Both the position numbers and the translations under genes were made by a program. This document shows positions 18,382 through 27,147 of a stretch of 34,455 nt of DNA, one piece after another. Below the pieces are notes generated by a model. It did not search any database. It saw nothing but the letters and a program-made list of their open reading frames with translations, and was not told where the DNA came from. Location of the stretch: NCBI GenBank assembly GCA_910586605.1, contig CAJUJR010000020.1, positions 1 through 34,455 on the forward strand. Direction: 5' to 3'. Source of the stretch: an uncultured Lachnospiraceae bacterium. GTDB taxonomy: Bacteria > Bacillota > Clostridia > Lachnospirales > Lachnospiraceae. The stretch's first letter is position 1. Each line of letters starts with the position of its first letter.

Positions 18382-19552
18382 CAATTTCCTCTCTTTCTTG
18401 CTGTGTCTGCTTTGACAGCACCAAATGCTCCAACAGGTTCTTTCGTAACAAATAGGTATCTCCATGGGATAGATGCCCTTTATAACTTGCCAGACTTCTC
18501 TCGATTTCTTCTCTGGTCACAATTTCATTACGATATGCATGGCGAAAACGCTTTAATTTCCGTTTTACCCTTTTCTTATTGGATGCCCGCAGCTTTCTGA
18601 TGACTTTCCCATTTTCAGTCATATAAAAATGAAATCCCAAATAATCCACTCCCTGAGACAAAGGAATAATCTGCGTCTTCTGATTAAACTCCAATGCCCG
18701 TTCTTCCATAAGATGCTTTTCCATATCCTTCAGATAGGACACTAACTGTTTCCTGTCATTATGTATCAAAATACCATCGTCCATATACCTTGTGTAATAT
18801 TTAACCCGGAATTGTTCCTTAATTAATCTGTCAATCCCATCCAGATAATATAGTGCAAACCATTGGCTTGACTGGTTTCCAAGCGGCAGCCCTTTTTCAT
18901 CTGTAAGTGAATAGCTGTCAATAAATACATTCAATAAATCTATTACTTTTTTATCTTCTGCAAACGCTTTCCGCAATAATTTTTTTAATATCCCATGGTC
19001 AATGCTGTCATAATATTTCCGTATATCAAACTTTAAAAAATACCCTTCTGTTCCATACTTCTGATAAAACGCATGTAAAAAAGAATCCAGCCTGTCCATA
19101 GCAAAATGCGTCCCTTTGCCAATCCTGCTTGCAGCATTATCATAAACCAGATGTCTTTCCATATATGGCTGAATTACATTATCACAAAGGGTGTGCTGCA
19201 CAACCCTGTCCCTGTACTGCAATGCATGAATCATACGTTCTTTGGGATCATAAATTCTAAACTGCTTATATGGTTTAGGACGATACCTGCCACTTATTAG
19301 CTCCCCTCTTAACTTCTGCAAATTCCAGGCTAAATCCATCTCAAACTCTACCACCTCTTTCTGGTCTCTTTTCCCTTTTCTTGCTGCCCGATGGGCATTA
19401 TAGAGATTTTCAAAACTTGCCATATCTCCATAATCCATAAAATTCCCCACCTTTTTCTGCCAGTTGTCTTCACAAATATGAAAGATATCTGTGAAGACAC
19501 CCAAAGAATAAAGTTTCCTGTACTCCCTTTCCGGCATTCTGTGTTTTTCCAT
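18332..19552 (-). CDS. Reverse transcriptase of the diversity-generating-retroelement type
   Basis: A 406-aa RNA-directed DNA polymerase. Motifs are GRYRPKPYKQFRIYDPKER, RDRVVQH, GKGTHFAMDRL, FDIRKYYDSID with Asp176 (motif A), LGNQSSQ at 224-230, and YMDDG with the catalytic YMDD at 256-259, then the thumb start YLGFHFY. The L-G-x-x-x-S-Q motif 4 replaces the QGxxxSP of most RTs and is the hallmark of DGR RTs. No maturase or HNH endonuclease domain is attached, so a group II intron enzyme is unlikely. The ATG at 19552 lacks a strong ribosome site. The 3' end overlaps the DUF6273 gene, implying one transcript. I see no Avd gene and no template repeat beside it. Retron or abortive-infection RT remain alternatives. 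Confidence 0.85.
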   Translation of the reverse strand: MEKHRMPEREYRKLYSLGVFTDIFHICEDNWQKKVGNFMDYGDMASFENLYNAHRAARKGKRDQKEVVEFEMDLAWNLQKLRGELISGRYRPKPYKQFRIYDPKERMIHALQYRDRVVQHTLCDNVIQPYMERHLVYDNAASRIGKGTHFAMDRLDSFLHAFYQKYGTEGYFLKFDIRKYYDSIDHGILKKLLRKAFAEDKKVIDLLNVFIDSYSLTDEKGLPLGNQSSQWFALYYLDGIDRLIKEQFRVKYYTRYMDDGILIHNDRKQLVSYLKDMEKHLMEERALEFNQKTQIIPLSQGVDYLGFHFYMTENGKVIRKLRASNKKRVKRKLKRFRHAYRNEIVTREEIERSLASYKGHLSHGDTYLLRKNLLEHLVLSKQTQQEREEIDENIRQQITKENKKKE

Positions 19553-19725
19553 TTACAAACAATAATCCTATTCTTTGTAACGTCTATTCTATATCTATAA
19601 TTTTTTATTATACTGATTTGGAAAAAAAATGGAAGTACTATCTTTTATTTTCCTTATTATAAAACATTAAGTGTATGCTTTCGGTAATATACAGCAAGAT
19701 TTTACTATGAACAGCCCAAGTAATA
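19553..19725. other. AT-rich region upstream of the RT gene
   Basis: It contains a minus-strand TATAAT (19611-19616 region) with no good -35, and a diverged copy of the dispersed repeat at 19702-19719. I looked here specifically for a DGR template repeat: the region has no W-LRSPG or RPAL-like coding framework and none of the GC-rich string seen in the VR. Confidence 0.5.
19702..19719 (+). repeat. Diverged copy of the dispersed GTTACTATTCAC repeat
   Basis: TTACTATGAACAGCCCAA resembles the family consensus with a few changes. It is weak and could be chance. Confidence 0.3.
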
Positions 19726-21252
19726 TTAAGGTCCTTTGCAAATTACCTTTGTCGCCCTTTTCGGATAAGCGTTACCAGAATAACGGAATGTCCCTGGATG
19801 GCTGCGTTCATAAACTGCCAGCTGGGCGTCTGTCATCAGGCAGAAATATCCTCCAGCCCTGCGCGGTGTTGTATCAAAATGATACCAGCCGCCCTTTACG
19901 TATGCCAAGTTCCACCAATGATGATGATTTGGAAGAGCTGGATACCTTGTAATCATAATATTGGGAATCCCCGCCCTTGTAAGCAGGCAGCGTGCGAACC
20001 CATAATAAGCATAACAGTTGCCATTGCCATAACGGAGGGCGCGGAGCGCCGCACTTTCCCAGCTTTTCCCGCCATTATAATTCACATAACGCATATGGGA
20101 CTTTACATAACTGTAAATTGCTTTACATTTTGCAAGATCAGACCAGCCAGGTTTTGTTATCTTCTTTAAAATGCTGTCAGCATACAAATCAACCCCTGAC
20201 AGACACCGCACCTGCACTTTCATCTTTTTCTTTGCTGTATTCCCTGCTTTATCCTTTGCCGTTACTAGAATCATATATGTGCCCTTCCGGTTCCAGTCGA
20301 CCTCACTAAAATCTGCTTTTACAGGCACTTTACCATCTCTTTCATCATAAGCTGTTATGTATTTTTTATATGCTGTCTTCCTATCCTTATAAAGTATGAT
20401 ATAGACATCATTTCCATTATAGCCCTTCTTCCCAACAAATCCCCGGATTACAGGGGCTTCCTTATCCTCCGTCCCCCATCCATAAGAAAGGGTATCCGTT
20501 TCCACGGCATATTTTAACTTCGCCTCGCCGCTATACACAGTAACCGACTGTAGTTCTGCTTCCTGTATCTCTTCCAGCCCTTTTAGCTTTTTATAAAATA
20601 CCGTAATCTCAGCCCCAGGCTGAATCTTTCCAAAACTTACCGATATTGTTTTCTCTTTTAGTATCAAATTATCTTCTGTATCAGGCTTTTCATCTTCCCC
20701 GGAAAAAACGCCCCCTTCTGTTTCCTGCCCTGGCACATTTGTATCTTTCTCTTCTTCTGGCGGCTCTTTCGCAGTATCTTTACATAATACTTTACACAGG
20801 AAACTAAATTTCCCTTTTTTTACCACCCCATTTTCAGAACGGTTCTGTACCGTAAAAGCAGCCGAATTAATCCCATCCCTCACAACCGCTTCTGGCTGCC
20901 CAATAGAAACCTCATCTGTGCATACTCTAATCACAGGCTTATTTCCATTTGCTTTTACAATAAGTTTATATTTTTTCCTGCTGCCGGACTTTTTCGCAAT
21001 AATTGTTGTTTCTCCCTGCTTCTTCCCAGTAATCATCCCATCCCTGGAAATATAGGCAATGTCTTCATCGCTGCTTTTAAAAGTATACCCTTCCATATTG
21101 CCGATAAAAGAAACCTGCCTGCCAACCTTAACACTGCCAGATTCCAGTTCCAGCCCCGCCGCCTGCACATTAACATTACTGTTTACTATACCTGCCATGC
21201 ACAACAGCGCAAAGCAAAAAAACTTCCTGCAATCCCATCTGTTCCTGCCCAT
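19726..21252 (-). CDS. Secreted transglutaminase-like protein with Ig-like domain
   Basis: A 508-aa exported protein. A signal peptide ends near NVQA; a BIG2-like domain follows (VKVGRQVSF, SSDEDIAYISRDGMITGKKQGETTI). The middle is acidic, followed by a beta-rich segment (KAPVIRGFVGKKGYN..., ...YDERDGKVPVKADF). The C-terminus is a transglutaminase/cysteine-protease core with a Cys413 (GNGNCYAYYG), His445 (HHHWWN) and Asp460 (HFDTTP) triad. Relatives crosslink or cleave extracellular proteins, or bind peptidoglycan. I chose the ATG at 21252, with AGGAGG six bases upstream, over the earlier ATG at 21279. It overlaps the end of the preceding small secreted gene, so it belongs to the same operon as the dlt-like genes. 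The substrate is unknown. Confidence 0.82.
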   Translation of the reverse strand: MGRNRWDCRKFFCFALLCMAGIVNSNVNVQAAGLELESGSVKVGRQVSFIGNMEGYTFKSSDEDIAYISRDGMITGKKQGETTIIAKKSGSRKKYKLIVKANGNKPVIRVCTDEVSIGQPEAVVRDGINSAAFTVQNRSENGVVKKGKFSFLCKVLCKDTAKEPPEEEKDTNVPGQETEGGVFSGEDEKPDTEDNLILKEKTISVSFGKIQPGAEITVFYKKLKGLEEIQEAELQSVTVYSGEAKLKYAVETDTLSYGWGTEDKEAPVIRGFVGKKGYNGNDVYIILYKDRKTAYKKYITAYDERDGKVPVKADFSEVDWNRKGTYMILVTAKDKAGNTAKKKMKVQVRCLSGVDLYADSILKKITKPGWSDLAKCKAIYSYVKSHMRYVNYNGGKSWESAALRALRYGNGNCYAYYGFARCLLTRAGIPNIMITRYPALPNHHHWWNLAYVKGGWYHFDTTPRRAGGYFCLMTDAQLAVYERSHPGTFRYSGNAYPKRATKVICKGP

Positions 21253-21265
21253 TTGAATCCTCCTG

Positions 21266-21751
21266 TTATTTTGCCACATACATAATCCCGCTTACTTTTT
21301 TATCTGTAACCTCTATCTGAAGCCTGGACTTTCCTTTCGTATAAAAATAAACCCCAAAATTATCCTTTGCCTTCCCATATTTTTTCACTACCGTATTGTA
21401 CGAACTGCCAATCTTTACGCCTTCCTTTGTCGCAACCTTATTGGTACGCAAGGTAATGCTGTTAATATATTGTGTCCCTTTCACAGAATTAGAATATGTA
21501 GTCAGCGTAAAATCCTTATAAACATATGTACTATCCAGCCCATTATACGCACAGCTCTTGGAACGCTTCTGGCTCAGTGGTTTCCCGGCCTTTTTCATCA
21601 ATGCGTCTGCCTTTCCATGCATGCTTGCTAAAACACCTTTATATTTAAACAAATATCCCTTTGGCGCCGCCTTTGCCGGAACCTGCATTGCTGATGCCAT
21701 CAATGCCAAAACCATTAAAAAACAAATTACCCTTTTTCTTACGATTTTCAT
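21266..21751 (-). CDS. Small secreted protein of unknown function
   Basis: 161 aa with a clear signal peptide (MKIVRKRVICFLMVLALMAS, cleavage near AKAAP). The mature part is Lys/Gly/Tyr-rich with short beta-strand-like blocks (YLFKYKGV, ITLRTNKV, GKSRLQIEVTDK) and the pattern VKIGSSYNTVVKKYGKAKDNFG. This resembles small extracellular repeat folds, but I assign no family. I start at the ATG at 21751, six bases after GAGG, rather than the adjacent ATG at 21757. Its position between the SGNH-like gene and the transglutaminase gene makes it a candidate substrate or partner of that pathway. Confidence 0.7.
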   Translation of the reverse strand: MKIVRKRVICFLMVLALMASAMQVPAKAAPKGYLFKYKGVLASMHGKADALMKKAGKPLSQKRSKSCAYNGLDSTYVYKDFTLTTYSNSVKGTQYINSITLRTNKVATKEGVKIGSSYNTVVKKYGKAKDNFGVYFYTKGKSRLQIEVTDKKVSGIMYVAK

Positions 21752-21773
21752 TTCCATCCTCTAGTCCTCCAAA

Positions 21774-22841
21774 TTAATAACTGATAACGCTTCCATATTC
21801 TTCTACTTCTTTTTCCTGCTTCAACCTCATATTGTCATAAAATTTCCCCTTCTCTTCCCACACTTTTTCCAGCATTTTCTCTCCCTTATGCCCTTTCAAC
21901 CCACATTCTGAAACAAGGAACTTCCCAAGATAAGAAGTCATTTTCTTTGCGCCGGAAAGGTTCATATGAAGCCCCATATCATAAGTGTCTGTATCGTAAT
22001 CCAGTTTTACCCTGTCAAAAAGTTTCAGGTAATTAAGATAAGGCAGCCCATATTTTTCAGCATAGGAAACTACCTGCCTTTCATATCCATCATACCAGAC
22101 AGGCGATACACTGGGCGCTTTTACAAGCACCAGGCGGATTCCTTCTGATTCGCATAATAGACGTATCTTATCCAAATACTCCATTGGCATTTCCCCAAAA
22201 GCATAATCCTTTGGCTCTTCTTCAAACCAGACCCCCTCCACAAAAGGCGCTGTATCCACACGCATATAATAGCCATTATTACTGACCTTTTTATGCCTGG
22301 CATAATACTTTGTATCTTCCTTTGTAAGCTGTGTAATCCGGGTGTGATACCTTAATATCGGAAAAAGGTAATCCACAAAATTCTCATTTGGAAGCATGGA
22401 TGCCTGTACCGCCTTTACTTTAGATACAGACCACCGCATCCCATCCAAAGCCATCCGATTATATTCCTCTTTCTGCGGCTTGCCGTGCATTAAGGCCTGC
22501 ACGTTAAAAACCACAACCTCCGGCTTCTCATACCGGAGCGCATCCTCCAAAAGATAATAAGACTGCCACACAAGCTGCTGCGCGCTTCCACGGATATAGC
22601 TTGTAATCCCAAACTCCCTCCACAAATCTACCGGGCTAAACGACTCATAAACTTCACAATCCCCCACCATCAATACATCATGTGGCGTTGTTTCTTCATA
22701 ATACTCTTCTGCAAAGCCCCCTTCTTTAAAATTCACAGCATATTTTGGAACAACCAGTTCCTGCAATGCCAGGAACAAAAAAATGGCAAGCACCGCCGCT
22801 GCTATATTCCGAAGCCATTTTACCCATCTGTTTTTATCCAT
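21774..22841 (-). CDS. DltD/SGNH-like membrane-anchored protein with Cys at the nucleophile position
   Basis: 355 aa: one N-terminal membrane anchor (about 12-30), then an extracytoplasmic SGNH-like domain. Block I reads MVGDCEVYESFSP, where other members have GDS or GSS, so the usual Ser nucleophile is Cys. Block V reads DMGLHMNLSGAKK, with the expected Asp/His pair. The size and gene order (directly after an MBOAT gene) fit the DltD role of completing acyl transfer on the outer face. The ATG at 22841 follows GGGGGAT; a TTG at 22859 is less likely. It is probably translated with the MBOAT gene 26 bp upstream. The acyl acceptor may be a teichoic-acid-type polymer, a glycan or a protein. Confidence 0.75.
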   Translation of the reverse strand: MDKNRWVKWLRNIAAAVLAIFLFLALQELVVPKYAVNFKEGGFAEEYYEETTPHDVLMVGDCEVYESFSPVDLWREFGITSYIRGSAQQLVWQSYYLLEDALRYEKPEVVVFNVQALMHGKPQKEEYNRMALDGMRWSVSKVKAVQASMLPNENFVDYLFPILRYHTRITQLTKEDTKYYARHKKVSNNGYYMRVDTAPFVEGVWFEEEPKDYAFGEMPMEYLDKIRLLCESEGIRLVLVKAPSVSPVWYDGYERQVVSYAEKYGLPYLNYLKLFDRVKLDYDTDTYDMGLHMNLSGAKKMTSYLGKFLVSECGLKGHKGEKMLEKVWEEKGKFYDNMRLKQEKEVEEYGSVISY

Positions 22842-22867
22842 TCTATCCCCCTTGTACAAATAAAGAA

Positions 22868-24466
22868 TTAAAACTGATTATAAATAAAGCCAGAACTGTC
22901 ATACCCCACCCCATACACCCCAAATAAAAGAATGGAGAAAAATAAACCTGCTACAATAAGATACTGTATCATAAACGGCTTTTTCGCAAGATATTCCCGT
23001 ACAGGCTGCTTCCTCTGCAAAAGGCTTACCAAAACCAAAAGTAAAACGCCAACCGCCACAATTAGGTAATCTGCTTTTGCCAGCCCCAAATCTGTCAATT
23101 CTTTGACTGTCAGCGCCTTCAAATCCCACTGGGTAAAAATGCTCCGAAAACTGATAAAAGCATCCCTGCATCCTCTTGCATTGTCAAACAGGCGCAAAGA
23201 ACTCATTAACAAAAATGTCCTAATTACCATAAAAGCCCGGTAACCCGTGCTTTTTACCAGAGCCGGGAATTTTTTATGGAATCTGCCATATAATGGCTCC
23301 AATTCCTCTGAAACCAGGATAATCACGCCATTCATCAGCCCCCACATCACAAAACGCCAATATGCGCCATGCCAGATTCCTGTTGCAATCCACAGCACAA
23401 TAGTAGCAGTATAGACAGAAACCCTTTTTGCTACGGATATTCCAAAATGCCTTTTTACAAAAGAAGTAAGATTCCTTAACGGCTTACTGATACTAAATGG
23501 ATAAAAAACATAATCCTTAAACCATGTTCCCATCGTAATATGCCACCGCCGCCAATATTCTTTGATACTTTTTGAAAAGAAAGGGCGCAGGAAATTTTCT
23601 GCCACCTCTATTCCAAAAAGCTGCGCCGTGCCAATTGTAATATCAATTCCCCCTGTAAAGTCACAATAAAGCTGTACTGCATAAAAAAGCATTTCCACAA
23701 GTACAAAAACCCCACGGTAATATGCCGGCTCGCTTACTAACGATTGAACTGCAGCCCCAATCCTGTCCGCAATCACCAGCTTTTTAAATACTCCCCACAA
23801 AATCCGTTCCAACCCAAAAAATATCTTTCTGCCATCCAATGAGTGAACACCATACAGTGTTTTGGACAATGCCCCATAACGGCTAATTGGCCCCTGCCCA
23901 AGCTGTGGAAAAAAAGAAACAAATAATGCATATTTAAAGAAATTCTTCTGCACCTTTGCCCGCTTCCAATAGACGTCCAAAAGATACCCCAGAGACTGGA
24001 ACATATAAAATGATATCCCAAGCGGCAATAACAAATCCACATATGTAACCTGCTTCCCATACCCTATCCACGAAAAAATACGGTTCAGGTTATCAATCCC
24101 AAAGTTTAAATATTTTAATACAGCCAAAATTCCAAGGTTCACAAAAAGGCATACAATAACGATATATTTCGCAGCCTTTTTCTTTTTTGCCTTATATATT
24201 TTACGTTCTTCCAAAGACGCCCCTTCTTCCAGCATCTTTTCCCCTTCCCTGTCGGCCTTTTCCTGCTGCCATCCTATACTCAACGCAGACAGGTACACAG
24301 TCAGGGTTACCGCCAAAAGAAACACAATGCATGTTAGCCCCTGCGCCGCATAAAACCCATAGCTTGCAAAAAGAAGAAGAACCCACTGGTATTTTCCCGG
24401 AACCAAATAATAAAATACGCAGACAGCAAAAACAAAAACCATAAAATAAAGCGATGTAAATGACAT
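22868..24466 (-). CDS. MBOAT-family O-acyltransferase (DltB/AlgI-like)
   Basis: A 532-aa polytopic membrane protein with about ten hydrophobic segments. Family signatures are PLGISFYMFQSLGYLLDV, the loop RRWHITMGTWFKDYVFYPF and GIWHGAYWRFVMWG, which contains the conserved catalytic His. MBOAT enzymes of this type pass an activated acyl group across the membrane to extracellular polymers: D-alanine in DltB, acetate in AlgI and PatA-type enzymes. Coupling with an adenylation enzyme and a carrier protein favours an aminoacyl donor. It starts 5 bp after the carrier protein, using a GGAGGG site inside that gene's end. A basic helical insertion (about 75-105: KADREGEKMLEEG...) lies between the first membrane segments. 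Confidence 0.88.
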   Translation of the reverse strand: MSFTSLYFMVFVFAVCVFYYLVPGKYQWVLLLFASYGFYAAQGLTCIVFLLAVTLTVYLSALSIGWQQEKADREGEKMLEEGASLEERKIYKAKKKKAAKYIVIVCLFVNLGILAVLKYLNFGIDNLNRIFSWIGYGKQVTYVDLLLPLGISFYMFQSLGYLLDVYWKRAKVQKNFFKYALFVSFFPQLGQGPISRYGALSKTLYGVHSLDGRKIFFGLERILWGVFKKLVIADRIGAAVQSLVSEPAYYRGVFVLVEMLFYAVQLYCDFTGGIDITIGTAQLFGIEVAENFLRPFFSKSIKEYWRRWHITMGTWFKDYVFYPFSISKPLRNLTSFVKRHFGISVAKRVSVYTATIVLWIATGIWHGAYWRFVMWGLMNGVIILVSEELEPLYGRFHKKFPALVKSTGYRAFMVIRTFLLMSSLRLFDNARGCRDAFISFRSIFTQWDLKALTVKELTDLGLAKADYLIVAVGVLLLVLVSLLQRKQPVREYLAKKPFMIQYLIVAGLFFSILLFGVYGVGYDSSGFIYNQF

Positions 24467-24470
24467 ACCG

Positions 24471-24716
24471 CTATCCCTCCATCAGCCGTTCTGCCATTGC
24501 CGTAAGCGCTTCCAGGGAATTAAAATTTTCCGGGACAAAATCTTGTGCCGTAACATCAATGCCAAGCTCCATCCCAAGCTCCGCCACCAAGGTTACCAAA
24601 TCAAGGGAATCAAAAAGCTTGTCATCTACCAGCCTCTGCTCTTTTCTGTAATCCAAATCATCATGCAATTCCAGCAAAATATTTTCAATCACTTCTTTTA
24701 TCTTTTCTGTTTTCAA
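24471..24716 (-). CDS. Acyl/peptidyl carrier protein (DltC-like)
   Basis: 81 aa, four-helix carrier fold, with the phosphopantetheine attachment motif F-D-S-L-D-L and Ser37. The strongly acidic composition is typical. The start is TTG at 24716: AAGGAG lies seven bases upstream and no ATG or GTG occurs before the conserved helix 1. Sitting between the adenylation enzyme and the MBOAT transporter, it should receive the activated amino acid or acyl group as a thioester and present it at the membrane. Confidence 0.88.
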   Translation of the reverse strand: MKTEKIKEVIENILLELHDDLDYRKEQRLVDDKLFDSLDLVTLVAELGMELGIDVTAQDFVPENFNSLEALTAMAERLMEG

Positions 24717-24792
24717 TATTTTTCTCCTTAGAAACTATTAATCCAAAAAACTACAGACCCACCCAAATAGCACATATTACTTTGTATATTTT

Positions 24793-26259
24793 TTACAATG
24801 GGATACGCCCCAAAGCTGCACGGTCCAACTTCCCATTCCTGTTTAATGGAAGCTTTTCCTGACAATATATCTTATTTGGTATTTTATAAGATGGAAGCTT
24901 TTCTTTTAAATATTTTTGCAGCGCCTGACGCCCTGCATCCCCTTGGTAATACAGGCATATTTTCCCACTCTTATAAGCAGCTCCCGCCTTTACCACGCCT
25001 TGCAGCCCTTCCGCTGTTTTTTCAATTTCTCCCAATTCAATACGGTGTCCCATATGCTTAATCTGGAAATCCCTGCGGGACACAAAATAAAGATTCCCTG
25101 CATCATCATATTCCGCCAAATCACCTGTATGGTAATACCTTTTTCCGGCAATTTCATCTGTCAAAAAAGATACAAACTTTTCCATTGTTTCCTGTTCCAA
25201 TGCAAAATAACCTTCTGCCAATGTTTCACTTTCCAGACAGATTTCCCCAATCTCCCCAGGCTTAGTAATTACTTTTCCTCCAATGGCCAGATAAATCTTC
25301 TGCCCTGGAAGAGCCTTCCCAATCGGGATACTGTCCCCTTCCCAATTGTTCGGAATCCTAAAACAAGCGCATACTCCCGCCATTTCAGAAGCCCCATACA
25401 AGTTAACAAAAACGGTATCTGGTAAATATTCCATCCAATATCTAAGCTGCCCGACCTGAAACGTTTCCCCAACAAAAAACACCTTTTTCAAATAACCTGG
25501 CTTCTCTTTTTCAAAGGCTTTTAACTGTGACAATATGGAAAGCGCCGATGGAACCCATTGGAGAACAGTTATCCTCTTTTGGTTTAAATATCTAACCAGT
25601 TCCATCGGCCTAAAAAACATACCGGCATCAATAATGTGGAAATTCATCCGATATTTCAGCATTAAATAAAAATCCTTTGCAGACGCATCAAAACAAAATG
25701 GCGTCTGGTTTGCAATTACATCATTTTCTGAAAAGGAAAATTCCCTGCAAAACGATTCCAGAAAAGCCACCATGCTTTTATGGGATTTTACAATACCTTT
25801 TGGTTTCCCTGTAGAACCGGAAGTAAAAATAATGTATAATGCTGCATTTTCCGGAAGCATCCTGCGTTTCTTCTGCAGCCGCCCCATAACATCTGGTTCT
25901 GGCATCTTTTCTGCACGGCTAATATCTGCATATGTATATACGCCATCTGCACCTGTCTTTTCCAACACCTCCTGTACCTGCCCTGCTGCCATATCCTCTG
26001 CCAATGGAATATAATAGTTGCCGCTAAGCAGCACCCCAAGATACAAAATAAGCGTTTCCAGCCTGTGTTCTGCCTTTACTGCCACAGGCCGGTTCCAGAT
26101 TCCCATGCCATACAGCCTGGCCGCAAAAGAAGCAGCCGCTGCATAAAATGCCCTGCCTGTCATATCTCCATTACAGTCTGACAGAACCATACCTCTCCAG
26201 GCTGGGCATTCAGAAAAATTTTCTGCCTGCAGATAAGAAATAATATTATGTTCCAGCAT
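24793..26259 (-). CDS. AMP-dependent amino-acid adenylating enzyme (DltA-like)
   Basis: A 488-aa stand-alone adenylation domain. Motifs: A3 IIFTSGSTGKPKGIVKSH, A5 NLYGASEMAG, A7 YYHTGDLAEYDDAGNLYF, A8 MGHRIELGEIEK and A10 PLNRNGKLDRAAL with the catalytic Lys. It has the length of DltA and NRPS A-domains without condensation or thioesterase domains. It would activate an amino or carboxylic acid with ATP and load the neighbouring carrier protein. The D-alanine specificity of DltA is plausible but not shown by what I can read. The ATG at 26259 has GGGAGG upstream. It is the second gene of the putative operon starting at 26872. Confidence 0.85.
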   Translation of the reverse strand: MLEHNIISYLQAENFSECPAWRGMVLSDCNGDMTGRAFYAAAASFAARLYGMGIWNRPVAVKAEHRLETLILYLGVLLSGNYYIPLAEDMAAGQVQEVLEKTGADGVYTYADISRAEKMPEPDVMGRLQKKRRMLPENAALYIIFTSGSTGKPKGIVKSHKSMVAFLESFCREFSFSENDVIANQTPFCFDASAKDFYLMLKYRMNFHIIDAGMFFRPMELVRYLNQKRITVLQWVPSALSILSQLKAFEKEKPGYLKKVFFVGETFQVGQLRYWMEYLPDTVFVNLYGASEMAGVCACFRIPNNWEGDSIPIGKALPGQKIYLAIGGKVITKPGEIGEICLESETLAEGYFALEQETMEKFVSFLTDEIAGKRYYHTGDLAEYDDAGNLYFVSRRDFQIKHMGHRIELGEIEKTAEGLQGVVKAGAAYKSGKICLYYQGDAGRQALQKYLKEKLPSYKIPNKIYCQEKLPLNRNGKLDRAALGRIPL

Positions 26260-26341
26260 TTTGCCTCCCTATCGTTATTTCTATACGTTTTTCCCATATC
26301 TATCCATGGCCGGAGCAATATAAAACTTGCCGGCAAAACCT

Positions 26342-26872
26342 TTACTTCTTTTCCTTATATTTATACCACGCATTCCAGGACTTAATTGTAGAAATGCCCT
26401 TAATCATTTTCTTATTCTGCTTATTTTTAAATGTAACCTTGTACTTAATGCTTTGCACGCCTTCCGGCAGTTCAACCTCCACACAGGCGGCTCCCCCAAG
26501 CATAGGCTCCCCTTCTGGAAATTTAGGGCTTGCTGTCAAAACTGCGCCCTTTACAAATTTCTTTGCACTGTATTCATATACCAGACTTCCTTTTGAACCG
26601 TCTGACTCATACCCAAAAAGATATTCCAGTTTCTTCTTTTTCGGCTTTCCCTTTATCTGCATAATTGTTACATAAAAATCCGTCTGGCAGTTTTTCCATG
26701 ACCGGCTTGTTGTCTTCATCAACAAATACTTTTTTGGATGCTCTTTCGTCAATGTTACATAAAAAGATTTCTCAGAAACCGCCTTTACCGCCTGCGCTGG
26801 CCTTGGGACTACAGCTGCTGACAGAACTAATGCTATGGCCAAAACAATACTAATTACTTTTTTTGCTTTCAC
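26342..26872 (-). CDS. Small secreted protein of unknown function, first gene of the dlt-like operon
   Basis: 176 aa with a signal peptide (KAKKVISIVLAIALVLSAAV, cleavage near AQAV). The mature chain is very Lys-rich, with beta-strand-like stretches (SFYVTLTKEHPKKYLLMKTT, KYKVTFKNKQNKK), so it is a strongly basic exported protein. The frame opens at a TTG (26887). GGAGG lies eight bases before the GTG at 26872, which gives a normal signal-peptide N-terminus, so I chose that. It is transcribed ahead of the adenylation, carrier and acyltransferase genes and may be the acceptor or an accessory factor. It matches no family I recognise. Confidence 0.65.
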   Translation of the reverse strand: MKAKKVISIVLAIALVLSAAVVPRPAQAVKAVSEKSFYVTLTKEHPKKYLLMKTTSRSWKNCQTDFYVTIMQIKGKPKKKKLEYLFGYESDGSKGSLVYEYSAKKFVKGAVLTASPKFPEGEPMLGGAACVEVELPEGVQSIKYKVTFKNKQNKKMIKGISTIKSWNAWYKYKEKK

Positions 26873-26935
26873 AACTTTTTCCTCCAAATTTTCCCTTATG
26901 CATACTTTCTAACAGTATAAGTTTTATTTTTAGAC

Positions 26936-26964
26936 ATAATAACACTATTATTGTTATTTTTCAA
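26936..26964 (-). promoter_or_regulatory. Promoter of the dlt-like operon
   Basis: On the minus strand TTGAAA (26959-26964) and TATTAT (26936-26941) are 17 bp apart, near consensus. An AATAAC/GTTATT inverted repeat overlaps the spacer. AACACT-containing boxes recur nearby (about 26962-26973 and 26990-27000), as for a repressor site; the XRE gene at 27148 is the obvious candidate. Confidence 0.6.
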
Positions 26965-27147
26965 CACTAATACTAAATTTTTTCCAAAAACTAACACTGT
27001 AACCTACTGTCATTTCTCCACAGAATCGTCAACAATAGGGATAAAGAGCACATTAACCTGATATCACCATATTTCAATCAAAATCAGAAATATTATCCAA
27101 ACAAAAATGGTAAGTTTAATCCGCAAATTATAAAAAAGGAGAAAAAC
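26965..27147. other. Divergent intergenic region between dlt-like operon and XRE gene
   Basis: AT-rich; it holds the promoter above and a good ribosome site (AAAAAAGGAG) for the XRE gene. No plus-strand promoter is obvious and no ORF is present. Confidence 0.5.

Noticed and set aside
18332..19552. RT as a group II intron maturase
   Set aside because: No maturase/HNH domain and no intron RNA structure seen around it; motif 4 is of the SQ type.
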